Source: Opitutus sp. GAS368
GTDB taxonomy: Bacteria; Verrucomicrobiota; Verrucomicrobiia; Opitutales; Opitutaceae
DNA: 11,972 nt
Direction of reading: 5' to 3'
NCBI GenBank assembly: GCA_945862035.1
Contig: CAMAXB010000067.1
Span: 1-11,972 of the forward strand
Both the position numbers and the translations under genes were made by a program. Numbering within the stretch: the first letter of the stretch is position 1; each line of letters starts with the position of its first letter. The notes under the pieces are model-generated. The model was not told the DNA's origin, made no database searches, and saw only the letters and a list, made by a program, of their open reading frames with translations. This document shows positions 1-6,387 of this stretch, piece by piece.

Positions 1-59
1 CGGCGTAATTTTACCGCACGAATCACAACGGCTCAAAATTCAGCAAAACAGGCAAGCGC

Positions 60-109
60 AATGACTGTTAATCACTTGGTCGTAGGTTCGATCCCTACCC
101 GGGCAGCCA
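60..109 (+). tRNA. 3' fragment of tRNA-Asn(GTT); probable attachment-site remnant
   Basis: The sequence reads as the 3' part of a tRNA. The anticodon loop CTGTTAA (65-71) holds anticodon GTT at 67-69. It is followed by a 5-nt variable loop (77-81), a perfect T-arm (GTAGG 82-86, loop TTCGATC, CCTAC 94-98), the acceptor 3' strand CCGGGCA (99-105), discriminator G106 and encoded CCA (107-109). The matching 5' acceptor strand TGCCCGG and the D-arm are absent from positions 1-60, and the anticodon stem has an A-C mismatch (A61/C75). It therefore cannot be a working tRNA. Tyrosine-recombinase elements commonly integrate in tRNA genes with the crossover near the anticodon and leave such a 3' remnant at one end. 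Reading this as an att site is inference; the truncation itself is seen directly. Confidence 0.75.
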
Positions 110-232
110 TTTTCCCAGAAGGACTTACGTGAGATCCACGGAGTCCTTGCCGCAAGCGCGGGTACCGTGCGGACCGTTCTTGCGCCCCCGGTCTTCCCGT
201 GGCCGGGACCCCGGTCCCGCATGCCTCGACAC

Positions 233-262
233 AAAAACGCCGCCCGCAAAGCGCGAGCGGCG
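233..262 (-). terminator. Rho-independent terminator of the peroxiredoxin gene
   Basis: Read on the minus strand, a GC-rich hairpin with roughly 10-bp arms (CGCCGCTCGC paired with GCGGGCGGCG, one G-U pair, 5-nt loop) is followed directly by TTTTT. It lies about 30 nt past the stop codon of the minus-strand peroxiredoxin, exactly where an intrinsic terminator is expected. Confidence 0.8.
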
Positions 263-291
263 CAGAAAATGAATCCGGGCGCGGGCGACGC

Positions 292-807
292 TTACTTCTT
301 CGCCGCGCGCAGGTACGCCAGCACCTTCTCGGCCTGCTGGTCCGTCTGACCCTTGTCGTAGTAAACGACCTGGCCGGAGCGATCGATCAGGTAGGCCTCA
401 CGACTCGCCATGCCCGTACCCGCTTGGCCGAAGGCCTTGACCACCGCTTTTTCCGTGTCGGCGATCAGCGGGAAGGGAAAATTATTGGCATCCTTGAACT
501 CCTTCTGCTTCTCGACCGTGTCCGTGCTGACCCCCACGACCGCGACCCCGAACCCCTTGAGGTCCGCGCTCGCATCCCGCAGCGAGCAACCCTGCTTCGT
601 GCACCCGCCCGTCAGCGCCCTCGGGTAGAACCACACCAGCGTGTAGTCGTTCTTTGCATACACATCCCCGAGGTTGAGCGTGGCCCCGGCGTCGGTCACA
701 CCCGACACCACGGGCGCCTTGGCCCCAACGGCGACCGGTTCAGCCCGGGCGAAACCAAGGGCAAAGGCAAGGAGGGCAAGCAGGGCAAGGAAGCGGGAAG
801 GTTTCAT
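292..807 (-). CDS. Secreted thiol peroxiredoxin, PrxQ/Bcp (AhpC/TSA) type
   Basis: A 171-residue thioredoxin-fold peroxidase that would reduce hydrogen peroxide and organic peroxides using thiol donors. Residues 1-22 form a typical Sec signal peptide (MKPSR, hydrophobic core, ARA before E23), so it probably acts in the periplasm; most PrxQ proteins are cytoplasmic. The active-site motif P-x3-T-x2-C is present (P62, T66, peroxidatic C69). A second Cys, C74, lies five residues later, the PrxQ resolving position. The usual TPGCT reads TGGCT here, so one conserved proline is replaced by glycine. I chose the ATG at 807 because it gives the signal peptide; an in-frame ATG 54 nt upstream would add 18 unlikely residues. 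It is followed by a terminator. The family is clear; the exact subfamily and physiological substrate are not. Confidence 0.88.
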   Translation of the reverse strand: MKPSRFLALLALLAFALGFARAEPVAVGAKAPVVSGVTDAGATLNLGDVYAKNDYTLVWFYPRALTGGCTKQGCSLRDASADLKGFGVAVVGVSTDTVEKQKEFKDANNFPFPLIADTEKAVVKAFGQAGTGMASREAYLIDRSGQVVYYDKGQTDQQAEKVLAYLRAAKK

Positions 808-892
808 CAGTGGATGACACGCAGAGTGCGGAGATTCACGGGAGCCGCAAGGGCAGAGCATATTCCTGCCACGGGCCCCGTCCCATCGTCGA

Positions 893-983
893 CCCCGGAA
901 AAGAAGTTGCCCGGCCGTGTACCCCTACACGACCGGGCATTTGCTTTCTTAGTTACCCCAATACTCCCGCTAAGCGGGAGAAG
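893..983 (-). repeat. Two-hairpin structured repeat element, copy 1
   Basis: About 90 bp, around 90% identical to a second copy at 1878-1968 (eight substitutions and one indel over ~88 aligned bases by hand count). It holds a 14-bp hairpin at 908-939 with a 4-nt loop (CCCC on plus, GGGG on minus) and a 7-bp hairpin at 964-980 (CTCCCGC, TAA, GCGGGAG), joined by a conserved linker. On the plus strand the long hairpin has one C-A mismatch (C915/A932); on the minus strand this is a G-U pair, so minus is the likelier folding strand. In minus orientation the long hairpin is followed by AACTTCTTTTCC, which looks terminator-like. It lies about 100 nt upstream of the minus-strand peroxiredoxin start and 170 nt upstream of the plus-strand acetyltransferase. 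It could be a small RNA, an untranslated-region element or a mobile palindromic repeat. I do not recognise the family. Confidence 0.7.
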
Positions 984-1127
984 TAAAACTAGTGAGATAA
1001 CAACCCATGTCTGCCTCTTCGTCAACCTATCAGCACGATTTCGCTCTAAATAGAATTGCGGTCAGTCCGCCAGCCAGCGCCACCGCCGACCAGCTGCTTA
1101 ACTATTTGCCATCCAAAAGCATCAGAA

Positions 1128-1147
1128 CCCGCCCGCCCGCCCGCCCC
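1128..1147 (-). other. (CCCG)n tract; G-quadruplex motif on the minus strand
   Basis: The plus strand has CCC runs separated by single G residues, ending in CCCC. The minus strand therefore has five G-runs of at least three separated by single C residues, the classic short-loop quadruplex pattern. It ends 5 nt before the acetyltransferase start codon at 1153, where a ribosome binding site would normally be; none is visible. Formation of a quadruplex is inference. Confidence 0.45.
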
Positions 1148-1152
1148 TTTTC

Positions 1153-1662
1153 ATGCTCCCCACCTCCGCCCCCGAACTCCACCTTCGCGCCGCGACCGAA
1201 GACGATGTTTCTCTCCTGCTGGAGCTCGTTCGCCAGCTCGCGGCCTACGACAAGCTCGCCCATAAGGTCGTCGCAGCCGAGGCATCCCTGCGAGACGCCC
1301 TCTTCCGCGGCCGCCGGGTCGCCGAAGCCGTCATTGCCGAATGTTCCGGTCAACCGGTCGGTTTCGCCCTTTTCTTCCACAATTTTTCCACCTGCCTCGG
1401 CCACCCGCGCCTCTCCCTCGAGGATCTTTTTGTCCTGCCGGAACACCGCGGCCGAGGCCCTGGAAAGGCCCTGCTGACCCATCTGGCCAAAATCGACCAC
1501 GCCCGAGGCTGCGGCCGGTTCGAGTGGTCAGTTTTGGACTGGAACGAGGACGCCATTGGCTTTTGCCGCAAAGCCGGCGCGGTCCCGATAAGCGACTGGA
1601 CCGTCTTCCGCCTCTCCGGCGACCCCCTGACCAGTCGGGCGACCTCGAACCATGCAGAGTAA
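1153..1662 (+). CDS. GNAT-family N-acetyltransferase
   Basis: A 169-residue single-domain GNAT enzyme that would transfer an acetyl group from acetyl-CoA to an amine, in the cytoplasm. The fold is shown by the start E-L-H-L-R-A-A (8-14), the strand and acetyl-CoA loop LEDLFVLPEHRGRGPGKALL (89-108) with the R-x-x-G-x-G pyrophosphate loop at R99-G104, and the C-terminal block WSVLDWNEDAIGF (125-137) ending W149-T-V-F-R-L. The WSVLDWN-type block is shared with bacterial relatives of spermidine/thialysine acetyltransferases, so a small-amine substrate is possible but unproven. Two oddities: the position that is usually Tyr in the FYxxxGA motif is Cys (C138), and the acetyl-CoA loop has Pro at 103. 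The start ATG at 1153 has no Shine-Dalgarno sequence. It stands alone, flanked by the two repeat copies. Confidence 0.85.
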   Translation: MLPTSAPELHLRAATEDDVSLLLELVRQLAAYDKLAHKVVAAEASLRDALFRGRRVAEAVIAECSGQPVGFALFFHNFSTCLGHPRLSLEDLFVLPEHRGRGPGKALLTHLAKIDHARGCGRFEWSVLDWNEDAIGFCRKAGAVPISDWTVFRLSGDPLTSRATSNHAE

Positions 1663-1676
1663 GCTCAGCGGCCGCC

Positions 1677-1833
1677 CGCGAATCACGCGAAGAGACGCGA
1701 ATTCAGAAATGGAACCACGAAACCCACCAAACACACAAAAACAGAGCGGCTGGTTCCGTCATTTTGTGTGTTCCGTGTGTTTCGTGGTGAACCTTTCCCC
1801 CTCCGATTCGTGGAGATTCGCGTGGATTCGCGG
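1677..1833. repeat. Degenerate fold-back repeat (imperfect long inverted repeat)
   Basis: Just after the acetyltransferase stop codon, two pairs of arms face each other. The inner arms, 1714-1740 and 1762-1788, pair ACCACGAAAC...ACACACAAAA with TTTTGTGTGT...TTTCGTGGT, with about four mismatches over 27 positions. The outer arms, 1677-1709 and 1804-1833, pair CCGCGAAT-type with ATTCGCGG-type words, less exactly. The loop between the inner arms is about 21 nt. The repeated TTCGTGG and TTTGTGTG words occur again near 10981-10998. These look like non-coding dispersed repeats; I see no gene in 1663-1877. Confidence 0.6.
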
Positions 1834-1877
1834 GTAAACTCCTTACGAGCGAAAGCGGTGCGGCGGGCGATCCCCGC

Positions 1878-1968
1878 CCTGGAAAAAAAGTTGCCCGGTC
1901 GCGTACCCCTACACGACCGGGCATTTGCTTTCTAAGTTACCCCAAAAACTCCTGCCAAGCAGGAGAAG
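1878..1968 (-). repeat. Two-hairpin structured repeat element, copy 2
   Basis: Second copy of the element at 893-983. The long hairpin is at 1892-1923 (14-bp stem, same 4-nt loop) and the short hairpin at 1949-1965 (CTCCTGC, CAA, GCAGGAG). Relative to copy 1, the short stem has changed a C-G pair to T-A on both arms, a true compensatory change. The long stem has one C-A mismatch on plus (C1902/A1913), at a different pair from that in copy 1, which is again a G-U pair on minus. On minus, the long hairpin is followed by AACTTTTTTTCC, a plausible intrinsic terminator. No minus-strand gene lies directly downstream, so a cis-acting leader role is not supported for this copy. It sits 140 nt upstream of the plus-strand trhO start. 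Confidence 0.7.
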
Positions 1969-2107
1969 CAACTCCGATTAAGCCGGACTCATGCCAACCG
2001 CGGGATCGACCCCATGAGTTTCTCGGAGATCTCGACCAAAGGGGCATTCTCACCCCACCCCGCGGCTTGCACCCCACCCGCCCGCTCGCGCATGCTCCTC
2101 GGGTTTC

Positions 2108-3031
2108 ATGGCGTCACGCTTTACCATCCTTCTCTACTATAAGTATGCTTCCGTCGCTGATCCGCAGGGACTGGCGGAGTCGCAGCGTGCCTTTTGCCGC
2201 GAACACGGGCTGCTCGGCCGGGTCCTTATCGCCGCCGAGGGGATCAACGGCACCGTCGCCGGGTCAGCCGAAGCCACCGATCACTACCGAGACCACCTGC
2301 GTGCCCAGCCCGGGTTTGCGGACGTTGCCTTCAAGGCCAGCTTCGCCGACGCCCTGCCCTTCCGTCGTCTCGATATCCGCGTGCGGACCGAGATCGTGAC
2401 CCTTGGCGCCCCCGACGACCCGGATCCACTCCAGGCGGGCGCCCCCCACCTCTCGCCCGACGAATGGAAGCGGACAATCGAGGAGGAGGACGTGGTGCTC
2501 TTCGATGTGCGCAACCGCTACGAATCGGAGGTCGGTCGCTTCAAGGGAGCCATCACGCCCGCCATCGACAACTTCCGCGACCTCCCGGGGATTCTGCCGG
2601 AGTACGCTGCCCTCAAGGACAAGAAGGTCCTGATGTACTGCACGGGCGGCATTCGCTGCGAGAAGGCCTCGGCCCTCTTCCGCCAGGCCGGCTTCAAGCA
2701 CGTCTACCAACTCGAGGGCGGGATCGTCACCTACGCCGAGCGCCACGGCGACGCCCACTGGGAGGGCGACTGCTTCGTCTTCGATGAGCGCATGATGGTC
2801 CCGATTGGCCGCTCGGCCGAGCGCGAGCCGGTCGGACGCTGCGCCCACACCGGCGCGCCCACGCGCAACGTGATCAACTGCCTCCACGACCCCTGCCACC
2901 GCATGTTCCTCGTCGCCCCCGAGGCCATCGCGCAAAACCCCGACCACCGCCTCTGCCCTGAATGCCGCCACGCCGGCCTCACCTCGACCACCGCCGACTA
3001 CCTCGGCAGCCCGGTCCGCCCCCACAGGTGA
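2108..3031 (+). CDS. trhO: tRNA uridine(34) hydroxylase TrhO (YceA family, rhodanese domain)
   Basis: A 307-residue protein matching the YceA/TrhO family throughout. This enzyme carries out oxygen-dependent hydroxylation of U34 in the anticodon wobble position of certain tRNAs to 5-hydroxyuridine, the first step towards cmo5U/mo5U. The N-terminal acylphosphatase-like domain (about 1-95) begins FTILLYYKYASV and contains AAEGINGTVAG (42-52). The rhodanese domain (about 115-220) has the active-site loop C178-TGGIRCEKA with the catalytic C178 and a second Cys, C184. The C-terminal Cys-rich tail has CLHDPCH and CPEC, as in the family. Length is normal. The start ATG at 2108 leads straight into the conserved N-terminus. 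It is followed 49 nt later by a serine hydrolase, possibly co-transcribed by read-through. Function follows from established work on E. coli YceA. Confidence 0.93.
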   Translation: MASRFTILLYYKYASVADPQGLAESQRAFCREHGLLGRVLIAAEGINGTVAGSAEATDHYRDHLRAQPGFADVAFKASFADALPFRRLDIRVRTEIVTLGAPDDPDPLQAGAPHLSPDEWKRTIEEEDVVLFDVRNRYESEVGRFKGAITPAIDNFRDLPGILPEYAALKDKKVLMYCTGGIRCEKASALFRQAGFKHVYQLEGGIVTYAERHGDAHWEGDCFVFDERMMVPIGRSAEREPVGRCAHTGAPTRNVINCLHDPCHRMFLVAPEAIAQNPDHRLCPECRHAGLTSTTADYLGSPVRPHR

Positions 3032-3080
3032 TCCGTCCGCGGCGCACCCTCACCCACCCCCGCTACGTCCCCCGCCAACC

Positions 3081-4274
3081 ATGAATCCGCTCGTCCGCCG
3101 CATCCGTACCGGCCTCGCCGCCACCCTCGTCTTCACCTTGGCTGCAGTCACTTTCGCCGCGGAGCCCTACTTTCCTCCCCGCGGTGCCTGGGAGCGCCGC
3201 ACCCCTGAGGAAGTCGGGATGGATTCCGCCAAGCTGCAGGAGGCGATCGACTTTTCGCTCCAGCACGAGGCGACCTCCCCGCGCGACAACGCGCTCGATC
3301 TCCAGCAGACCTTCGGTAAGTCGGAGCCGCTCTTCAAGATCATGGGGCCGACCAGCCCGCGCGGAGGCATCACCGGAATCGTCATCCGCCAAGGCTATGT
3401 CGTCGCCACTTGGGGCGAGCCGGACCGGGTCGACATGACCTACAGCATCACCAAGACCTTTCTTACCACGGTCACCGGTCTCGCCCACGAGCGCGGACTC
3501 ATCCGCAATCTCGACGATCGCGTCGGACCTTACCTGCCCGTGCCGGAGCAGGATCTCTTCGCTTCCGCCCACAACGCGCCCATCACCTGGACCCACCTGC
3601 TGCGGCAAACCTCCGACTGGTCCGGCACGCTCTGGGACATGCCCGACTGGGCCGACCGCCCCGTTGGCGCCACCCCCGCCGACCATCCGAACCGGCCGCT
3701 GCACGCGCCGGGGAGTTTCTTCAAGTACAACGACGTCCGCATCAATCTGCTCTCGCTCGCCACCCTGCACGTCTGGCGCCGTCCGCTGCCCGCCGTCCTG
3801 CACGAGGAGATCATGGAGCCGATCGGTGCCTCCTCCACCTGGCGCTGGCATGGCTACGAGAACTCCTGGGTCACGATCGACGGGCAGCGGATGCAGTCCG
3901 TCAGCGGCGGCGGCCATCTCGGCGGCGGCATGTTCATCAACGCGTGGGACCTCGCCCGCTTCGGTTACCTTTTCTTCCGCGAGGGCCGGTGGGCCGGGCG
4001 GCAGCTGGTATCCAGGGATTGGATCGCCCTCGCCCGCTCCCCCGGTCCCGCCAACGCGGAGTACGGCTTCGCCAACTGGTACCTCAATCCGGGCCGCAAG
4101 TCCCTCAGCGAGACGCCCGAATCGAGCATCACCTTCCGCGGCAATGGCTGGAACATCATCTACCTCGACCCGGAAAACGATCTGGTCGTCGTCATGCGCT
4201 GGATCGACCGTCCTTTCTTGAATCCCTTCCTCGGCAAGGTGATCGGCGCGATCAAGCGCGAGCGCTCTCCGTAG
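3081..4274 (+). CDS. Secreted beta-lactamase-fold serine hydrolase (class C / penicillin-binding-protein family)
   Basis: A 397-residue serine hydrolase of the beta-lactamase/DD-peptidase superfamily (Pfam Beta-lactamase, COG1680 type). Residues 1-27 are a Sec signal peptide (basic start, hydrophobic core, FAA before E28), so it is exported. Motif 1 S-x-x-K is SITK with nucleophile S122 and K125; motif 2 Y-x-N is Y216-N-D, in which Asn is shifted to position 2 and Asp fills position 3; the third-motif region is probably RGNGWN (353-358), lacking a standard K-T-G. That pattern is common in esterase and peptidase members and argues against an antibiotic-inactivating role. Substrate unknown; esterase or peptidase activity in the periplasm is most likely. 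It lies 49 nt after trhO and its stop is only 22 nt from the stop of the convergent polyketide synthase, with no terminator visible between them. Confidence 0.85.
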   Translation: MNPLVRRIRTGLAATLVFTLAAVTFAAEPYFPPRGAWERRTPEEVGMDSAKLQEAIDFSLQHEATSPRDNALDLQQTFGKSEPLFKIMGPTSPRGGITGIVIRQGYVVATWGEPDRVDMTYSITKTFLTTVTGLAHERGLIRNLDDRVGPYLPVPEQDLFASAHNAPITWTHLLRQTSDWSGTLWDMPDWADRPVGATPADHPNRPLHAPGSFFKYNDVRINLLSLATLHVWRRPLPAVLHEEIMEPIGASSTWRWHGYENSWVTIDGQRMQSVSGGGHLGGGMFINAWDLARFGYLFFREGRWAGRQLVSRDWIALARSPGPANAEYGFANWYLNPGRKSLSETPESSITFRGNGWNIIYLDPENDLVVVMRWIDRPFLNPFLGKVIGAIKRERSP

Positions 4275-4296
4275 AACCATCCGTCGGGTCGCAGCG

Positions 4297-5340
4297 TCAG
4301 ATCCCCAGCCGGCATCCGTGCGCACTGAAACCGGCCCCGAAGCTCGTGAGCCACCAGTCATGGTCGCGATCGGGCCGCCCTTCCTGCAATGCCGCCTCAA
4401 GCGCGAACAGGACAGAGGGGCTGCTCATGTTGCCACAGGTCCGCAGCACCCTTCGGCTCGCCGAGAGATCACACGGGCCGGCGACGCGCTCGATCGCGTC
4501 AAGCACATCGCGGCCGCCGGTGTGCGCCACGAGGCGCGCGATCGGCGCGCGATCGGGCCGCGCCCGCTCCTGCGTCAGCAAGCCGGACACGGCCGCAGCC
4601 GCCAACTCCGGTACAGCGGCATCAAGCAGATTGCGCAGCTTGCCCTGCTTCATTTCAAAGCGGATGCGATCGCGATTCTCCGGCTGGTGCACCGTGCTGA
4701 AGTCGCGACAGACAAGCCGTGTCGGGCCCGGCTGGCTCCGCCAGATCGTGGCCGCGGCGCCATCGCCGAAGAGGCAGGCGCTCACCAGCACCCCGGGATC
4801 GTCGTCCATGTAGAAGGCCGCCGAACAAACCTCCACCGCCACGCAAGCCACCACGGCATCGGGATTCGCCGCGAGGATCGCCTGCGCCGAACGCAGCGCC
4901 GGAATCGCCGCGCCACAGCCGAGCCCGACAAGGTCCTGCAGGTACGCATCGGAACGCAGGCCGAGTTGCTCCGCCACATAGCTCGTCACGCCCGGGCAGA
5001 GGTAGCCGGTGCAGGTGCAGATCAGCAGGGCGTCGATGCCGCCCGCCGCCACGCCCGCCTGGGCGAGCGCCACCTCCAGGGCCCGGGCCGCGAGCCGGGG
5101 GGCCTCGGCGCGGAAGCCCTCGTTCAACTCATCGGGCGAGCGGCTAAAAATCCGCTCAATCTCCGGCATGGCGAAGTGCCGCGTGTCGATGCCGCTGTCC
5201 TGCCGCAGGATCGTCCGGAGCGTGAGCATCGACCGACGGCTGAGCCGACCGCGTAGATCCGACCCCTGCACGATCTCCCAGCACTGCGCCTGAGTGAAGA
5301 CGGCCGTGGGCAAGGCAGTGGCAAGCGCGTGGAGGTACAT
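4297..5340 (-). CDS. Type III polyketide synthase (chalcone/stilbene synthase family)
   Basis: A 347-residue homodimeric ketosynthase that would extend an acyl-CoA or fatty acyl starter with malonyl-CoA and cyclise the product, free of acyl carrier protein. The catalytic triad is complete: C142 in VGLGCGAAIPAL, H273 in LVAHTGGRDVL and N304 in RTCGNMSSPSVLFAL. The C-terminal loop GFGPG of plant enzymes is S-F-G-A-G here (333-337). Length is normal for bacterial members. It is the last gene of a three-gene operon, starting 12 nt after the FAD oxidoreductase stop, with no Shine-Dalgarno sequence. Gene neighbours suggest the product is oxidised and methylated, as in phenolic-lipid (alkylresorcinol/quinone) or alkylpyrone pathways. 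The starter unit and product cannot be read from the sequence. Confidence 0.93.
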   Translation of the reverse strand: MYLHALATALPTAVFTQAQCWEIVQGSDLRGRLSRRSMLTLRTILRQDSGIDTRHFAMPEIERIFSRSPDELNEGFRAEAPRLAARALEVALAQAGVAAGGIDALLICTCTGYLCPGVTSYVAEQLGLRSDAYLQDLVGLGCGAAIPALRSAQAILAANPDAVVACVAVEVCSAAFYMDDDPGVLVSACLFGDGAAATIWRSQPGPTRLVCRDFSTVHQPENRDRIRFEMKQGKLRNLLDAAVPELAAAAVSGLLTQERARPDRAPIARLVAHTGGRDVLDAIERVAGPCDLSASRRVLRTCGNMSSPSVLFALEAALQEGRPDRDHDWWLTSFGAGFSAHGCRLGI

Positions 5341-5352
5341 GGGCGGGACAGG

Positions 5353-6387
5353 TCAGTGCAGGAGGTGATAGAGGCGGGTGAGGGGTAGCAGGCCCGTGCG
5401 CGCGGCCGCGCCGAGGCCACGCTGGAGCGACGGATTGACCAGAAAGGGGTGCAGGAGGCTGGCGCCAGCCAACCGGGTTCGAAACTCGGCCTGCAGCGCG
5501 GACTGCACCGACCCGACCGTTTCCGGCCACGAACGTTCCCGCCGGGCCCATGCCACCAGCGGATCCACGGCGCAGGCGGCGCCGATCAGGGCCATCGCCA
5601 TGCCGTTGCCGGTAAACGGGGGAATCATCGCAACCGCGTCGCCGAGGCGGATCCCGTCACCCAACCCGACCTTGCGGTCAAAGTGCAGCGCGGCCACCGC
5701 GCTCGCGGATTCCAGCCGCATCTTCCCGGCCGCGAGCCGGTCCGCCAGCCCGTCCAGCCCGCTCGCGCGCAAATACGCCGGCAAAGCCGATACACGGTCC
5801 ATCGTCAGCCCGGATCGGCGACGAAACAGGCCGCAAACATTGACCCAGCCGTCTTCGACGGTGGCGAGCCCGACATAGGCCCCGTCGCCGAGGTGCAGCT
5901 CCAGCCCCGCACTCGCATCGATCCCGCCGAAGTGCGCCTTCAGGCCCATCCAAGGCGAGCGAGTGCTCCGCCGGCGCCCCGCCGCGTCCACCCAGCCCGT
6001 GGCATCCGAAGGCAGCGCCTGCCGCAGGCCCCGATGCAAACGGCCACCCAGCGCGGTGAACCGGGCCACCAGGCGGGCATCGAGCACCAAGCGGCTGATC
6101 GTGCGCGCCGGATGCGGCAGGGTCTGGCCACCCACCGCCTCGTTCCGCAGGTACCAGGTCACGCGCCGCTCCGCGCCCGCATCCGCGAGAGCCTCCTCAA
6201 TGCCCAGCCGGCACACAGTGGCGTCATCCAACCCCGCCATGAATTCACCGCAGACCCGGTGCCGCGGATAGTCCCCCGCCTCAAAGAGCTCGACCGGCAC
6301 CTCCGCCCGGCGCAGCGCCACGCCGAGCGCCAGCCCGGCCAAGCCACCGCCGACAATGGAGACTGTGTGGTGAGCGGCGGAGCTCAT
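5353..6387 (-). CDS. FAD-dependent oxidoreductase (geranylgeranyl reductase / aromatic hydroxylase-like)
   Basis: A 344-residue flavoprotein. The N-terminal Rossmann motif is IVGGGLAGLALGVALRR (11-27, G13-x-G15-x-x-G18), followed by the acidic ELFE (34-37) that binds the FAD ribose. PRHRVCGEF (41-49) is typical of the geranylgeranyl-reductase-like branch. The second FAD motif, GDAVAMIPPFTGNGMAMAL, starts at G249-D250. It would hydroxylate or reduce the polyketide product, by analogy with flavoprotein hydroxylases encoded beside type III PKS genes (for example srsC with srsA in Streptomyces griseus). Its ATG overlaps the methyltransferase stop codon (ATGA, 6384-6387), so the two are translationally coupled, and the PKS follows after 12 nt. 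The family is clear; whether it hydroxylates or reduces is not decided by the sequence. Confidence 0.87.
   Translation of the reverse strand: MSSAAHHTVSIVGGGLAGLALGVALRRAEVPVELFEAGDYPRHRVCGEFMAGLDDATVCRLGIEEALADAGAERRVTWYLRNEAVGGQTLPHPARTISRLVLDARLVARFTALGGRLHRGLRQALPSDATGWVDAAGRRRSTRSPWMGLKAHFGGIDASAGLELHLGDGAYVGLATVEDGWVNVCGLFRRRSGLTMDRVSALPAYLRASGLDGLADRLAAGKMRLESASAVAALHFDRKVGLGDGIRLGDAVAMIPPFTGNGMAMALIGAACAVDPLVAWARRERSWPETVGSVQSALQAEFRTRLAGASLLHPFLVNPSLQRGLGAAARTGLLPLTRLYHLLH

Noticed and set aside
40..249. Minus-strand open frame across the tRNA fragment
   Set aside because: Its CPGRDRTYDQ stretch is the well-known false translation of tRNA 3' sequence.
199..1053. Plus-strand open frame of 284 codons over the peroxiredoxin
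   Set aside because: Antisense to a peroxiredoxin with intact active site and terminator; crosses the structured repeat and shows no domain.
893..1968. Integron attC sites
   Set aside because: The paired elements are hairpins at similar spacing, but they lack GTTRRRY/RYYYAAC core sites and the genes between them are unrelated single-copy genes.
893..1968. CRISPR array
   Set aside because: There are only two copies, 985 bp apart, each with internal hairpins, and a gene between them.
3081..4274. Antibiotic-resistance beta-lactamase
   Set aside because: SxxK is present, but the Y-x-N motif is altered to YND and no KTG is seen. The sequence fits the broad serine hydrolase family better than a true AmpC.
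4275..4296. Bidirectional terminator between the convergent hydrolase and PKS genes
   Set aside because: The 22-bp gap has no hairpin with a T-tract on either strand.
3063..4400. Long minus-strand open frame (445 codons) opposite the serine hydrolase
   Set aside because: The translation is Gly/Arg/Asp-rich without any recognisable domain and lies fully antisense to a hydrolase with clear SxxK and signal peptide. It is a by-product of high GC.
3410..4813. Plus-strand open frame of 467 codons spanning the hydrolase and PKS 3' ends
   Set aside because: Arg/Pro/Ala-rich, out of frame with one well-supported gene and antisense to another.
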